From assembly GCA_037178625.1 (NCBI GenBank), contig CM074129.1, positions 4,215,963-4,279,962 on the forward strand: a stretch of 64,000 nt of DNA. The letters run 5' to 3'. This DNA is from Skeletonema tropicum (lineage: Eukaryota; Bacillariophyta; Thalassiosirophyceae; Thalassiosirales; Thalassiosiraceae). The position numbers and the translations under genes are program-made. Below, piece by piece: positions 31,302 to 44,061 of this stretch (position 1 is the stretch's first letter; each line of letters begins with the position of its first letter). The notes under the pieces were generated by a model. It did no database searches, was not told the origin of the DNA, and worked only from the letters and a program-made list of their open reading frames with translations.

Positions 31302-33535
31302 TACCTACCGAGCTGTCAGAGGTCAGAGCAAAGGGCAAAGGCTCGAGTGAAATGGAGTTGTGCTCTTCAGTGCAGCAAAATGAGGTAGAATAGTATGAGT
31401 TACTTGGTATACAGCAGTGCACATCTACAAAAAGGCCTGTGGAGTTGTGTTGAGCCGGATTTTTAGGAGTGTTGATGAAACACTATCTAGAGACTCAAAC
31501 ATATGCAACATTTGTCAACACAAAAGAGTTTAAGTACGTCTGGGTCTAGTGGGTCGACTCAGATGCCCCAGCAGCATCAACCTTCCTATCGCTCAGCTTC
31601 CGAGGGAGATGATCTAATCCCTGCGTTCTTGAGCAGCAGGACGCGCGCCAATGAACCTGCTGCCAAGAGGCAACGCAAGCAACAAGAAGATAGTCCCGGC
31701 CAACATATCACTCATATGACTGATTTCGAAGCCGCTAGCGATGCAGACCAGGAGCAACAAATCAGTTGTTCATGCCAAATAGTGTGAATCTTCACGAGGC
31801 AGGTCTCTGCCGCTCCACTCAAAACGCATTCATTCAGGAACGCTAAACAAGCAAAGTGAATATCACTTTTGATAATCCCATGTCAATGGATCCGAAACCA
31901 TTGACGATTGCACAAGTGGGAGCTCGTCCAGCGTTTGTCTATCAAGTCAGGTACAACGAAGATTAAAGTCATCAGTACTTCAAGCGCAAATGTCATCCAG
32001 ACAAGAACGATAGCCTGAACAAATACTAAAGCACAACTATGTTGTCAAGACAACGAAAAGAGCGTGGTATGACTACTGGTGCAACTATAGTCTCACCATA
32101 AATGCTCTCCGTAGCGGCCAAGCTTCATGGCCTCGACATCAAGTCCATCAATTTCGCCTGACTTAAATGGAAGCTATCGCAGTGTCGATCTACACATTGA
32201 TCTTTCCACTTAGCCGGAATCCGGACAAACCAATAATGAATATCCTAATCGGTGCCTGAAGTTTGAAGTAAAGTGGATCTCGAGGGACTCTACTCGACAA
32301 AGATACAGATCGAACAACGCTTTTACCTTCGCATGGGCACGAATAAAGATGGCCGCATCATTGATGGCAACTCGACAAAGATCGACGAATCATCAACTAC
32401 GGCAAAGAGAAAAGGAATTATCTTAACGGATAAAATGAAACAAAACAAATTATCAGGAGTGGAGATCGCCGACCGAGGGAGCTCGAAATGAAGCAGCCTC
32501 ACCCGATCGATCAAATCATCCGAAGTCCTAAGTCTTGGACTGAAGGAGGACAGTTTCGATTGCCGTGTCAACGAGAAGAAAACTCCTGCCAACACCTCAC
32601 TGCTCCATTGTGCTCAGCAATTGCTGGAGGTGGAGCAAGCAGTAATGCTAATGCTCTGAAGTACGCAGGTGTCCTACTTGATGTTGTTGCAAAGTCTATA
32701 GCAAGTTCTATTGCACTCCGAGAAGTAATCCGGTAATCCCTCTGTGTTGCAAATGGAGAGATGAATGAGGTCTTCCCTCTCAACATCGATCTAACCTCCA
32801 CTGCACGCTCCGGCGAACTCGGACAATCGATCATGCATCACTATGACTTGTTGCTACCACTTCACACCAAGGAAAAGCCAACGCCCTAATAGTACTATCA
32901 TTTCAGTCTTAAATGGGAACTCGCATCAGAATGAACGAGATTCAAACTGAGTCCCAGAAGTAGACATCTTTACCGAGCCGCGAAGAATAATCTATTCTGG
33001 CTGGTAAATCCAATTGTACCTCCTCCCTTAACGGTAGGTCATTTATATGCGGTTTCCAAGGTCCCCCGCAGCTGCGTCTGCAGTCAAATGTTTATTTTTT
33101 TTTCTTTTTATTCAATCAAATTCACAAACAATCGAATTGGACATCGATTTCCGAGGGAGTGTGAGATTACACGGGACTCAGATGGACACATCCGGTACCG
33201 CACAATCTCCGTTCGTTCGATAAAGAAATCTCTTTCCAATTGCTCGAAAGATCAGCTCGTTATCACATAAGTGCAACCAAAATGCCGACATCTACTGAAG
33301 CAGATGGTCATGCTCAACGCACCGATCCAACGCTGTCGAGACGATCTGTAGCTTTCTAATCGAAATAATCACTTCTTTCTTCATCAATTCTTGATCAATT
33401 GCTTTGCTTTTGCTCTCGACGAAGGAGTCGTCAACCCAATAGATATCATCTGGTCTTTTGCTTCCGCAGATCCCCGTGCTACGAAGGCCGCTTGTCCTCA
33501 ATAAGCTTACAGGTCCTCTCAGAGGTTACATTATC
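31302..33535. other. Stretch without a recognisable gene
   Basis: Several short frames occur. 31503-31787 (+) is Gln/Ser-rich with a basic AAKRQRKQQ patch. 32273-32491 (+) and 32488-32736 (+) overlap. None has a domain I recognise and they do not join through clear splice sites. It could be a decayed gene or element. Confidence 0.4.
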
Positions 33536-33540
33536 ATCAA

Positions 33541-33598
33541 TGCTAAGTGGTAACGAACATGTGCTGCGGTAGCTCTATATTTCTCAGATCGCACCCCA
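33541..33598 (-). mobile_element. SINE fragment (copy 3)
   Basis: Shares GTAACGAACATGTGCTGC and CTCAGATCGCAC blocks with the SINE at 38817-38934, and the CAGATCGCACNCC block with the full-length copy. It abuts the 3' end of the MYND pseudogene. No target duplication identified. Confidence 0.6.
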
Positions 33599-33605
33599 TG
33601 TGGCT

Positions 33606-34539
33606 CTACGATGGTAAAATATTTTGTCTTTTTGCCTTTGCGATCATCCGCTCGGCTGTTTCCCTTTGTGGACTCTTGGTTGCATCTACAGCGGCCTGAT
33701 GTGCGCGAAGAGCTACGGTAAGGTCCTCTTTGCTCAAATAACCCTGCCCCTGCTTAAACAACTCCATCAGCGTTTTGAATGATTCATCTAGTCCTTGTGC
33801 GGCAGCTATAAGCAAATGCTTCTTTGATCTTTCGATATTGCCGTTAATTTCCAACTCGTAGTATCCAAGATTGTGCCGAGCGCCGGGATGCCCTCCAATT
33901 GCAGCCTATTCAAGATGGAATATTTGCTTCCACCTATCCTCGTCAACACCTATGCCATCCTGATAAAATCGTGACAACCAATAATGCGCACTCGCATCTC
34001 CCAGTTCAGCAGCCTTTGTGTACCATTCAAATGCAACGACATAATCTCCTTTCTTGTACTCATCGAATGCTTGGCAGATCATTGCAGCTGGATCGTTCGC
34101 CTTTATTCTTTTCATCTTCAGTTCTTTCTGTTCCGCATCAATTCCTGAAAGAAGATTTCTACAAAATGGACAAGACGGGCAAGATGGATTTTTTGATGCT
34201 ACCTGATTGGCAACACAACATCCGATACACGTAGTTTTAACCGCAACACAACCATAAGGTTGATTTCGTTGAATCAATCGGCATAGTGGTCATGCAGATC
34301 GGACAGTGACCGAGGTGGTTACTTTCCGGTTGCTTGAATAATAATTCGTCACGTAACTCAACTGCTCGTGATTTGCAGGCTTCTACATGCACTGAGTTGT
34401 GATTTTCTCGACATGTATCGCTGCAATATTGAACGAGATCGCAATTATCACATTACTTCAATTTGATGTCATCAATTTTCGCGATGCCGCACGAGGCACA
34501 AGATGTGATTGATGTGTCTCTCTCTTTCACTTCGCTCAT
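33606..34539 (-). pseudogene. MYND/RING/Sel1 pseudogene (copy 3)
   Basis: Begins MSEVKERDTSI at 34539 and follows copy 2 throughout: MYND finger, CPICM... cluster, Sel1-like repeats and the same ending RQNILPS. It is broken by a stop just after DDIKLK in the MYND finger, a stop and frameshift in the RING-like region near 34275, and a stop after IFHLE near 33905. The upstream 260 bp also match copy 2, including CCTGAGTGATTGATGAGC and CCACAAATGAGATGGGTATC. It therefore came from a genomic duplication, not a retrocopy. Confidence 0.85.
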
Positions 34540-35089
34540 TTTGACATACACTGACGCTCAGGCTAACTTCAAGATGATATACTCTATCGTTCAAAGCATA
34601 CAATTCACTCCGCACATGCACAATCGCCAGTCATCAGTCATGTAGCATGTAGCATGCTACTGCCATCATCATGGTCAAGTCTTCTCATGGCCTGAGTGAT
34701 TGATGAGCGCGCCACAAATGAGATGGGTATCTTCTTGGAGTTTGAAGCTGATTAAAATAACCTAAAGCCCCACCTACCTACAATGGATAAACCTACAGTA
34801 AAGCACACAACATGGCTCGGATGGAACTGACCACGCCATGGCACACCCGACGTGACGTCACCACGCCACCCTGTTGTGAAATAGCGAGCGAGCATTGGAC
34901 AACAAAAGGGAAGAGGGTGCACAAAGGCCAAAAAAGGGTAACAGGGCGATTTCTCTGACGACACAGGCAGATGATGCGTCTGCAAGGACATCTATCTGGT
35001 GGCACCGCATGGAAAGAGATCGCAATTAATATGCAAAGCAAAATAGAAGGAAGGAAAAATTCTCCTTACCATCTGTAAAATTTTTATTG
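34540..35089. other. Duplicated MYND upstream region plus intergenic DNA
   Basis: 34540 to about 34738 is homologous to about 28547-28797. The remainder up to 35089 holds nothing recognised. Confidence 0.55.
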
Positions 35090-37854
35090 TTATTGCTGTA
35101 GAAGGATAGCAAAAGGAAGTACTACCAATAAGAGAATGCTATCTGCACTAGCTGCTGCAGATGATGAAGTCACACGCCACCAGACTCCCATCTGCTCGTC
35201 CTTTTTTTCTTGGGTGTAGTTGAACCGATCTCCCGTCTCTTCTTTCTCTTGCTCTTGGTTGTCATTAGCCCAATCTCCGGAAAAGTCGGTGTAAGTTACA
35301 TCTTCAACAACCTCCTCATTGACTTCGTCTACAGGATCCGTCACAGGATTAGAAATTGCATCACTAGCCGAAACATCAGGAGCAGGAGCTATGATATCAG
35401 GCTGTTTTTGCAGCCATGCATCGAAAAGAGTGCTCGGTGACTGACTTGGACCTCCATTAGCACCGAAATTTGGATCACATCCTGGCTCCCACGAACTTTC
35501 TGAGTTACAATAGATAATGCCGACGCCACAAAATCCCAGTTTAGAGCGACATTGGTTTGTTTTATCACAAGGTGTAGCCCGACATCGATCTCCAGTGGGT
35601 TTGAATGTAGGTTTCAACGAAGGAGGTTGTTGCCAACCTTGTTGTTGTTGTTGTTCTTGCTGCGACGCAGGCTCACTCGACTCTTGCTGTGGAGCAACTG
35701 GTTTTCGAGTTGGTCTAATGACTGGCTTCCTCGTAGGCTCCCATGTTGGCTTCACGGATGGAGGTTGAATGTTACCAACATTTGTACACGGCGTAAAAGC
35801 ATAGCACGACCAACCACTTGGACACTCAGTAGTTTCACCACTTGGGCATCGCTTCGGACACTCTGTTATTGCATGATTCCAATCTGTACCACAAAAGAAT
35901 GACCCACGTGGATCATCTGGTCCGAACTCTTCTTCTCCGTCTGGATCTACTGCTGCATCTGACGGTTCGTTTGTTGGTTCGTCAGTTTGAGAAGATTCCA
36001 ACGCCGGCGGCAGAGTTGGAATAAAGGAAGGAGTTTTAGTTGGTGGAAGTGGACCACTCGGTTCAACGCTCATGGATGGATGTACCGACGGCCAAGGAGA
36101 TGTCGGCGGCATACTCACAGGGGGGTCCGTCGGAACTCCACAACTTGAATCCCAACTCGGATTCTTACAATATGCTGCACCTGCTCCGCAATATCCAGTC
36201 TTTGATCGACAATGTTCGCTATCTGGGCATGGATCTCCCTGACAGGGAGCAAATGTTGGTGGAAAAGTGGGCCATGGTGTAGTTGGTGAATTTGTCGGTT
36301 CATTATCAGGAGGTACTGGAGACTCGGTCGGTTGCGGATTCGTTGGAGACAATGTCGGAGCTGGACTAAGCGTTGGACTCCTCGTCCCCGGATGAGGTGC
36401 ATCTGTCGGACGAGGCGTTGGTTTCTTCGTAATGACTCCTCTCTTACAATCTGTCTGAGCAAAGCATTGTTCATCTCCCGGACATTCCATATGATGACCA
36501 GATATACATCTTTGATAACATCGCCTAGATGCATCCATCCACGAGGTCCCACAAAAGAAGTAATTGCGCATATCATCCCTTGGCAATGGTGAGTGTGTCG
36601 GCTCCGGCGTTGCTACTGGTTTATCCGTCGGTTTGGGACTAATCGTTGGAGCCCTCGTACCCGAAAATGGAGCATCAGTCGGTGGTTGTGTCGGTGGCTT
36701 TACCGGTGGCGGAGGCGCACTCAACTTCCCCGCGCATGGTACATTATTATAACAATCTTCTCCACTGGGACAATTACTGGAAAATTCGGTGCATCTCATG
36801 TGACATCGCAATTTGGCATCTACCCAACTCCTCCCACAATAGAAATGATCGTCACTTGCTTTTATTGGTGCGAATGTTGGTGAGTCGGTGGCACTGGGAC
36901 TTCGTGTTGTGGGCATGGGTGTTGGTTGAGGAGTTGGTTTGAGAGATATGGTTGGTGCAGGTGTTGGCATGTCGTTTACATTGCATTCTGGTAGGTATTG
37001 CCAGCAGTACATTCCATCGGGACTACAAAACGTCGTATTATTATTGCATAACAGATTATGATGAGAGAGACGGTTGAATGACTCAAAATGCATCTAAAAT
37101 CACTCAATTCATATCATACATTAACAACTCACCAGTCACCATTAAGCCCCGAAGGACAATGCAAATCCCTCGTACAAGTCTCCTTCGCCTCATTCAAAGA
37201 CCTTCCACAAAAATTCCTCGCCCCCTCCAAATCACTCATCCCACCCTCACTCGGCGCCACCGACGGAAACAAATCTTGACCAGGCTTAGCATACTGCATT
37301 CGTTTATCACACGGAGTATCAAAATAACACAATTGTCCACTGGGACACTCTGCCGAATTCCCCGTTGGACAGGGGAATCCACACCCGAATAAATTATCGT
37401 ATCCAATTCCACAAAAGTAATGATCTGTCGGGTCCTCACTCCTCCGTGAAATTGGCGAATGTGTCGGAGAGGATGTCGGACTAGTCGATGGTGGCTGCGT
37501 GCATGTCTCTTGAATGGTAAAGCAGGTTAGTTTGTAGGGGCAGTCTTCGCTAAGGCCAGAGGGGCAGGGGTAGGATTGATGTGGGGGGAGGTGGCAGAAT
37601 TGGTGGGCTTCTTGGTAGGTTATGCCGCAGAAGCGATTGCGCGGATTGTCGTCGTTGTTGATTTTTTGGGCGTGGATGAAGAATGGGGATGATATGATAT
37701 GTGGAGGATGATACTGATTGTAGGTTGTTACGAAGAGGAGGAGGAATATTAGTATTATTGAACGAGATGGATGGGCACAACATCTTTTTATCCGTGATTT
37801 CTTGCTCTTTGCTTGACGATTTAGATGTAATGGATGTATTGTTTGCCGCTGCAT
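35090..37854 (-). CDS. Secreted, probably GPI-anchored Cys-rich cell-surface protein with hevein-like segments
   Basis: Two exons, 37854-37133 and 37022-35090, joined through a 110-bp GT-AG intron in phase, give 884 residues. The join completes a Cys motif (CPSGLNGD + CPDGMYCW), which supports the splice. A hydrophobic leader (SIILIFLLLFVTTY) begins near residue 33. Several modules of the type FCGTSWMDA..C..RC..G...ECPSGW.CYA.TPC alternate with Pro/Thr/Ser-rich linkers. Two segments (CRSKTGYCGAGAAYC, CRSKLGFCGVGIIYC) resemble hevein-type chitin-binding cores. The C-terminus (SSSAAASADSILLLVVLPFAILLQQ region) has the small-residue plus hydrophobic-tail form of a GPI signal. A cell wall or surface role is inferred. 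Confidence 0.82.
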
Positions 37855-38391
37855 TATGGTGGTTAATTATGTGGTGTGAAGTGTGAATGTTGTGATGCAA
37901 TGATATTATTTATGTATCTTTCGATCTGCCAAATCTTGAGTTATGATGTGTATCACGACTCACACCAATATTACAAGTACCAAACCGAAATCAGCAGATC
38001 AATTATGAAATGAATGAAAGATATATGATGATACGACAATTGAGATTTGGATGGCAATGGCAATTAATAATGATATGTATTGTACCGTGGTCGCCCGCCG
38101 CGTGGTCAGACGAAGGTAGATGTTAGATGTGGCGTGTTGTTGGGCTGTTCAAAAAATTCAAAATGGTTAAAAAATGAAAAATGAAGAAAGCGTTCGATGG
38201 TAAGTTGAATACCATGCGCAGTCATCTGGTACTAACGTCAAGTCGCATTGACAGTTCAGATCTGAATAAATATATATAGGAGTAAATAATCGGGTGCGCT
38301 GCCAGCTGTCTGTCGTGATTAGCTGAGACTTCAACCGTATTTTACCGCAGCTTTCATTCTCTAAGATGAAATCCAGGAGGTGGAGGTAGGG

Positions 38392-38505
38392 AGTTAGCTA
38401 TGACATTGTTGGAGAGGTCTGGATACTTTAACTTGAACTGGGTTGGGGCCGCCGCATCTCCATCTCAATCTCATTGTCCCTCTCCTACAATGCCATAGCT
38501 AACTC
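38392..38505. repeat. Inverted repeat downstream of ATPase gene A
   Basis: 38392-38418 (GAGTTAGCTATGACATTG...) pairs with 38480-38505. The counterpart in block B (45420-45551) has longer arms of about 55 bp, so this copy has lost part of one arm. Confidence 0.7.
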
Positions 38506-38816
38506 TTCTGTATTAGTTCCAATCAAATCGGACAAGAACATGTCCAGAACGAGCGATCAAATTTCAGGGTATCAAAAGGTAAGTAAAGACTCATCGGAAA
38601 GGCTACAGATACAGACTAGTATTAGTCTGGTAGTGGTAGTGGTAGTATCTTCTCTATTTCTAATCTGTGTTCTATTTCTAATGTTCATTCTGATTCTGAT
38701 TCTGCCCAGAAGGAAGAAACTACCGCATTACTTTCGTATCTCAAATCATTGAAGTAGAAGTATGCTGTCTTCATCTTTACCTCTGCTCTCTCTTCTCAAG
38801 TATACACTATCTGTTA

Positions 38817-38934
38817 TATATATGTAACAGAAATTTTAAAGTACGTCTGGTGGGCCCTCAAGAGGCGACATTATCTACACTAAGTGATAACGAACATGTG
38901 CTGCAGTAGCTATTATTTCCCAGATCGCACTCCA
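38817..38934 (-). mobile_element. Truncated SINE (copy 2) with 30-bp target duplication
   Basis: 118 bp flanked by identical 30-bp direct repeats (38787-38816 and 38935-38964, core AAGTATACACTATCTGTTA). The 3' part (GTACGTCTGG..GGGCCCTC) matches the full SINE at 25837-26144; the tRNA-like head is absent. Block B has the unoccupied site near 45838-45867. Confidence 0.88.
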
Positions 38935-39006
38935 TCTCTCTTCTCAAGTATACACTATCTGTTACCATAAACACGAACTAACTAAGACTAAGATATCACA
39001 TGTAGA

Positions 39007-42000
39007 TTACATGAGCATGAGCTGCTCAACCTTTTCACTACATCCCCATTCCTGGTAAAATGTCCTTGAGCGTTCAATATGGTATTTCTCCCAATTCTCA
39101 TCTCCCTGGGCTTTGAAGTATGCACTCGACAAATCATGTGCTAAAGCTCTATCATGTATGAACCCATTTCTACTCGATGTAACAATTGCAGCCTTGAACT
39201 TCTCCTTGGCCTTCTTATTCTTTCCGTTTAGCATAGCAAGCTCCGCTTCTAGAATGTATAGATAATGGACGACATTCACATTGCCTTTCTTCGCCCAGCC
39301 TTGAATTACCAGTACTGAGTCCAACATCTTATCACCAGCTTCAACATCAATGCCGCGGAGTTTCTTCACCGTTGTTAAAACAATGGTGATTTTTAACTTT
39401 GAGTCGTCGTGTTTTAGTTGTGTCATAACTGTGATGTACGCTTCGAGTTCTTTCTGAATGCTATCCAGCGGTCGACCGATAAAATATAGGTGATAACTGC
39501 GAATAATAAGACACCAGATAGCTTCTTCGTTAGCTCCAGTCTCTAAACCTACCTGGTACCCCTTCAATAACGGCGAAATAGTATCCTGGTGAGGTGATGT
39601 CCAGTGATAGCATAAGCCCTGTGTACGAAATAACGTGTAGACAGCGCCACTTTGGAAAAGCTTACCGCGCATTTCGAGAATCAGTTCTGCTGCTTTGGCC
39701 ATCTCAAGACCCTCATGCGGTTTGCCAAACGGTCCACAGAGCAACATACCAAGCCCAGCAAAATAGGAAGATGACGTAGAACCTATGCCATGCTTCAGAG
39801 CAGTTGTGACCCCTTGAAAGATGATGAGTGGGAGCATTGTTGGTTCAAAATTATATACGGAAGCAGCGATATGCTCGTTCATCATCAGCCCCATTTCGTA
39901 TCTTTCATCGTCGAGCGCGGGCAAGCTAGCAACATCTTCAGCTGTCTTATTCTTCAACAGCATCTTTACTCGAATGTATTCTCTGGTGGTAGTGAATTTG
40001 GAAGCTGGCTTCCTCTTTACAATTGGTAAACCAAGCTGACGCCTGAAATCAAGAGCTACATCGATGCACTCATTGTGCTTTCCTGCGGTGCACAATGACT
40101 TCGCTTTGATATCTGTTACTCTAAACTTCTCCTTCGTATCGATATCTTTGCTCAACACCTCTTCAATAAGCTCATTCATTGAGTCGAAATCGCCTGTAAC
40201 ATAATAGGCGTTCGCTGCATGACTGCATAAATCAAGCATGACACTATGATCTTCTTCCCAACCCCTTGACCCAAGCGCCTCACGACCTGCCTGAAAGTAA
40301 ATCGCGGCTGCGTCGAATGCTGCATTTTCGGATGCCATTATTCCTGCGTTTAGATTCATTCTTGCCAACTCATTAAGATCTTCGTAAGTCATTTTCGATG
40401 CTGCATAGTTCAGTAGGCCCACCACCTCAAAGAGGCTATCCTCAAGTTCTTCTGGAGAAAGACAGTCCAGTAAAATACAACCAATTTTCCCTCGAAATGA
40501 GTCCCTTTGATCTGGACTGATAAGTTCAAACGCCGCCGATTGGATCTGATCATGCACGAAATGGCAGCCTTCATCATCCACCTCACAAAGACCCTCTCCC
40601 ACTAATTCTTCAATCGAACACGAAAATGAAGTGCGCGAGAGATAAGGAGAGAATGAGCTTCCAATCCTCTCGTCCGCCTCGAGTTTTCGCCTCGAAACCC
40701 TCATAGAGGAACCCAACTCTACCCGTGAGATCTTTTTCATTATCTCCATTACAGCTGATAACTGGAAAGTAGGGCCAAGGCAAGAAGCTACCATGAGCAT
40801 TAACTGCGTTCGTCCCTGCAAGCGATTCATCTTGTTGACAAGGACAGATGCTACATTCTCGGTGACTATCTTTGAGTTGACTGCCTCATCGTCCCAAGTC
40901 CACTTCATCGCACCGAAATTGTACTGTAAGAGCTTTTCATCATACAGAGACCTCAGAAACGTCAAAACAAAGAAGGGATTGCCTTCTGTCTTTTTGTGTA
41001 TCGTTTCTGCTAATGATTTGACTTTGATGTCGTCATCCTCCATTCTCAACGCCTCCGCAACAAGGGGTATGACATTTTCTACGCCAAGATTGCCAACCTC
41101 TATTTTCGTGATTGACACATTCATTTGTTCGAGATCTTGAACGTGGAATGCAAGGGGGTGATGTCTGTAATGCCATATTGCAGGTAAGGCAAAAGACAAT
41201 AATTATCAAGAATGAGCAACTGATGTAACGCACAGTGACACAGATACAAACACTCAGCAATCACCACTTACTCCGGTACTTCATCCTCTCGGTAAGCACC
41301 AACAATCATAAGACTAGGAATCTCTCCATCCAATAGGATGCTCTTCAATAAATCTAGCGTTGCTGTATCACTCCAATGTAGATCGTCAATGAATAAGATC
41401 ACTCCTTTCAAGTAGGAGCAAATAACTTTCAATAATCGTCTGATGGCAAAGTGCTTTTGTGAAATTGATTCTTTACCGGCCAAGACATTCGTCAAACTGT
41501 TCCTTCTGGGGCCGTAGACACTTGAATCAGATGAGCTCCTGAAAAGCGATGAGCATGATGAGAAACAATATGACGATAAAGAGAATAATGATGAAGTTTG
41601 TCGTTCTCCCAGTAAGTCTGCACATCCGGGCAACACATGACGTAGTTGTTCCACATCCTCTTCATCAAACTCATCTTGAATCTCATCTCGTATCTGTCTA
41701 CTGAGTCCTCCCTTCTTGATACACTTGGCAAGATTCGTCATGGCATCGGAGAATGCTGAGAGTGGTCTGAGTAATTTCTCATCGAATTTACCTGATGCGA
41801 AAGCACATCCACTTTTGGCGGCGTTATCGCCTAAGCCTTTGCGGATGAGGGCAGATTTGCCTGTGCCGGATTTTCCAGAGACCAAAATTAGATTGTTGCT
41901 GATAAATTTGTTGAGATGGTCGTCATCAACAAGAAGTCGTTCATTATTTTGAGCAGCAGCATGTTCTTCTTTGTTGTCGTTCTTCTTCTGGGCCAGCTCT

Positions 42001-42236
42001 CGCAATTTGCTCCGTAATAATTTGACATCATCATCTCGGCCATGTAATTTCATATTCGATAGGCGCAGCTGGGCAATATCGGCTGCTTGTGTGTTGATCT
42101 TTTGACTGCTTTCGGCAGCTGTGACGACAATGTCCGCTAGTTCCCGCATCGAGGAAGACAATGAAGTCGAGGAATGCGAAAAAGACGAGGAAGTCAAGGC
42201 GCTTCCCTTGCGGTTGTTGGTGTAGGTTTGATTCAT
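39007..42236 (-). CDS. AAA-type ATPase with C-terminal TPR-like region (paralogue A)
   Basis: Two exons (42236-41272 and 41164-39007) around a 107-bp GT-AG intron give 1,040 residues from MNQTYTNN. Features in order: Ser-rich N-terminus, a HGRDDDVKLL motif, Walker A (SGKSGTGKSALI) near residue 130, and Walker B (LFIDDLHWSD) near 290. An ALPAIWH-like stretch is removed by splicing. Then follow helical repeats (ALDFRRQLGLP, AAELILEMRGK, AELAMLNGKNKKAKEKFKAA). This is the predicted-ATPase (AAA_16 plus TPR) layout of large signalling proteins related to PknK/cyclase-associated ATPases. Compared with paralogue B it lacks 87 codons in the TPR region (after 39309), in frame. Intact, so probably expressed. 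Confidence 0.85.
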
Positions 42237-42596
42237 AGTACTTCGCTCTATCTTTCTTCCTCTCACTCCTCACTTCATTTGTGTGGAAATAGACAAGACG
42301 AAGATGTGTTTACTTCATGGAATAAATAAATGAATGAATAAAATGTTTACTGTGAAATAATGACTTACCGCACACAACCGCAATGTGATGTCGATGGTCG
42401 ATGAGCGATGAGCATTGTTTTACTTAAAAAGTATGAGATGGAGATGATGACCGATGACCAGCCGGCGGGGTGGGGGCATTTGGTATTACTTTTCACCAAG
42501 AAATTGATTAGGAGTAAATACTCAGGTAGAGCTGTGAATTCAGTAGGTAAGTTAGTGTTGATGCGATGATCAGTAAAATGTGCCGACAGCTGACAG

Positions 42597-44061
42597 CAGG
42601 GCACATAAAAGAATGGGCTGCGTATCCACTCATATCATCCCGTTTGTTCTTCTTCTATGTACGAGAGGTACAGTAGATTCGAAGTACGTACAGTTAGCTA
42701 GTAGCAAAATTCAAAATTCAAAATCGGTCGGATGTCGGAAGGCTTGCCGCACTCTCTTTTGTACAAACATTTATGACAATGCCAACGGCTTTTACACATC
42801 GAGCCAGCATCAAACACTGCACAAGTAATTCGCCGACGTCAATCCTGTCTGTGCGTCAATATGGCGGTCACACCCGAGCCATGTCCGATGGGGGTCTGGA
42901 GGACAGAGGAAGAGGTTTGCAGTTGTATTTCGTCGGTGGAAGGAACAACATTGTCAAAAGCATGACATGTCTCTGCGATCAAATTTGAAAGCATGCGTGG
43001 ACAAGAACAAGAAGAGCAAAGAGACCAAACAACCGGCAACCCCACATCCCGCAGGCGTTGAGAGGAAGCTAAGCAACAATACTAAGAGACCAGCAACAGC
43101 GCATCCCGCTCCAGCAGGCGTCGACAAGAACAAGAAGAGCAGAGAGACCAAGCGAGAGGCAACCCCAAATCCCGCAGGGTCGAAGACGAGCGATGATACG
43201 AAGAGACCAGCAGCACCACACCCCGATGCTCAAATTGATGTTAAAAAATTGAAAACAAGTTAGTGATTACAATAACACAATTGGCATTGCGTCATGTACA
43301 CTCTTGAACTCACCCTCTCTCTAAGTAGTATCTTGTGTTCAAAATTAGTTTTACGGAATACCCCCACTGCAATTAACACCCCCCCCCTTCGAGGCACTAA
43401 ACGCAGATTCACTACTCTCCAATACTAAGTAATGAAGAACCAGTCATTAGTTGTTGCTGGGATGCGTCAACATGGGCTGTAGAAATAATAATGATCCCAA
43501 CACCCACACATTGTTTTTGCACCATTACTTGTCACTGTAAAACGGCCGCCATTAATAAATAACAAGCATCATCGAGCAGAATATTTCACCAATAGTGGAT
43601 ATTATTTTTGATGTCGGTTCGGCGGAGTTGTTTGGTGTTCGTCGACGGCGATGGTGTTGTCGTTGACATGGTGGGAATATAATTGCATCATCCGACCAAC
43701 TCGACGATGATGGTTATGTTCATAGTCATTTTCACAACAGACGATGCCCTATTAGGAAAATAAACGGCGGTTCGGAGATCCTATGCCATAATAGGGGAGG
43801 GGAATGTCGATTATTAGCCTAATAGAAGCATATTCATTGACTTCATTTTTACTAGTAGTCCACCATGGTGAAGGCATTTTGATGGATTTTCAGAGGTGGG
43901 GAGCCTCATGGGTGATGTGATTGAAGAACAAACAACTTACTATTAGGGGATCACCCAAAACAGCCTTTCTTGCATTGCATATCTAGATTTTTCTTCTAAC
44001 AAAATCAAATAGGGGATAACCTAATCAAATCGATACGCAGCCCATTCTTTTATGTGCCCTG
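42597..44061. mobile_element. Non-autonomous hAT-like DNA transposon
   Basis: The ends are CAGGGCACATAAAAGAATGG... (42597) and its complement ending ...GTGCCCTG (44061), forming terminal inverted repeats of about 30 bp. The flanks carry the same 8-bp GCTGACAG (42589-42596 and 44062-44069). CAGGG termini with 8-bp target duplications are diagnostic of the hAT superfamily. The 1,465-bp interior has no transposase. The corresponding place in block B (about 56262-56290) lacks the insertion. Confidence 0.88.
42967..43263 (+). CDS. Short Lys/Pro-rich repetitive frame inside the hAT-like element
   Basis: 98 codons starting MSLRSNLKACVDKNKK. The sequence repeats loosely as (V)DKNKKSxETK followed by ATPHPAG. 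No known domain; it may be captured host sequence or chance. It lies wholly inside 42597-44061. Confidence 0.3.
   Translation: MSLRSNLKACVDKNKKSKETKQPATPHPAGVERKLSNNTKRPATAHPAPAGVDKNKKSRETKREATPNPAGSKTSDDTKRPAAPHPDAQIDVKKLKTS

Noticed and set aside
38474..38752. Small membrane protein frame downstream of ATPase gene A
   Set aside because: The homologous block B sequence does not preserve the frame, and the segment overlaps a hairpin arm.
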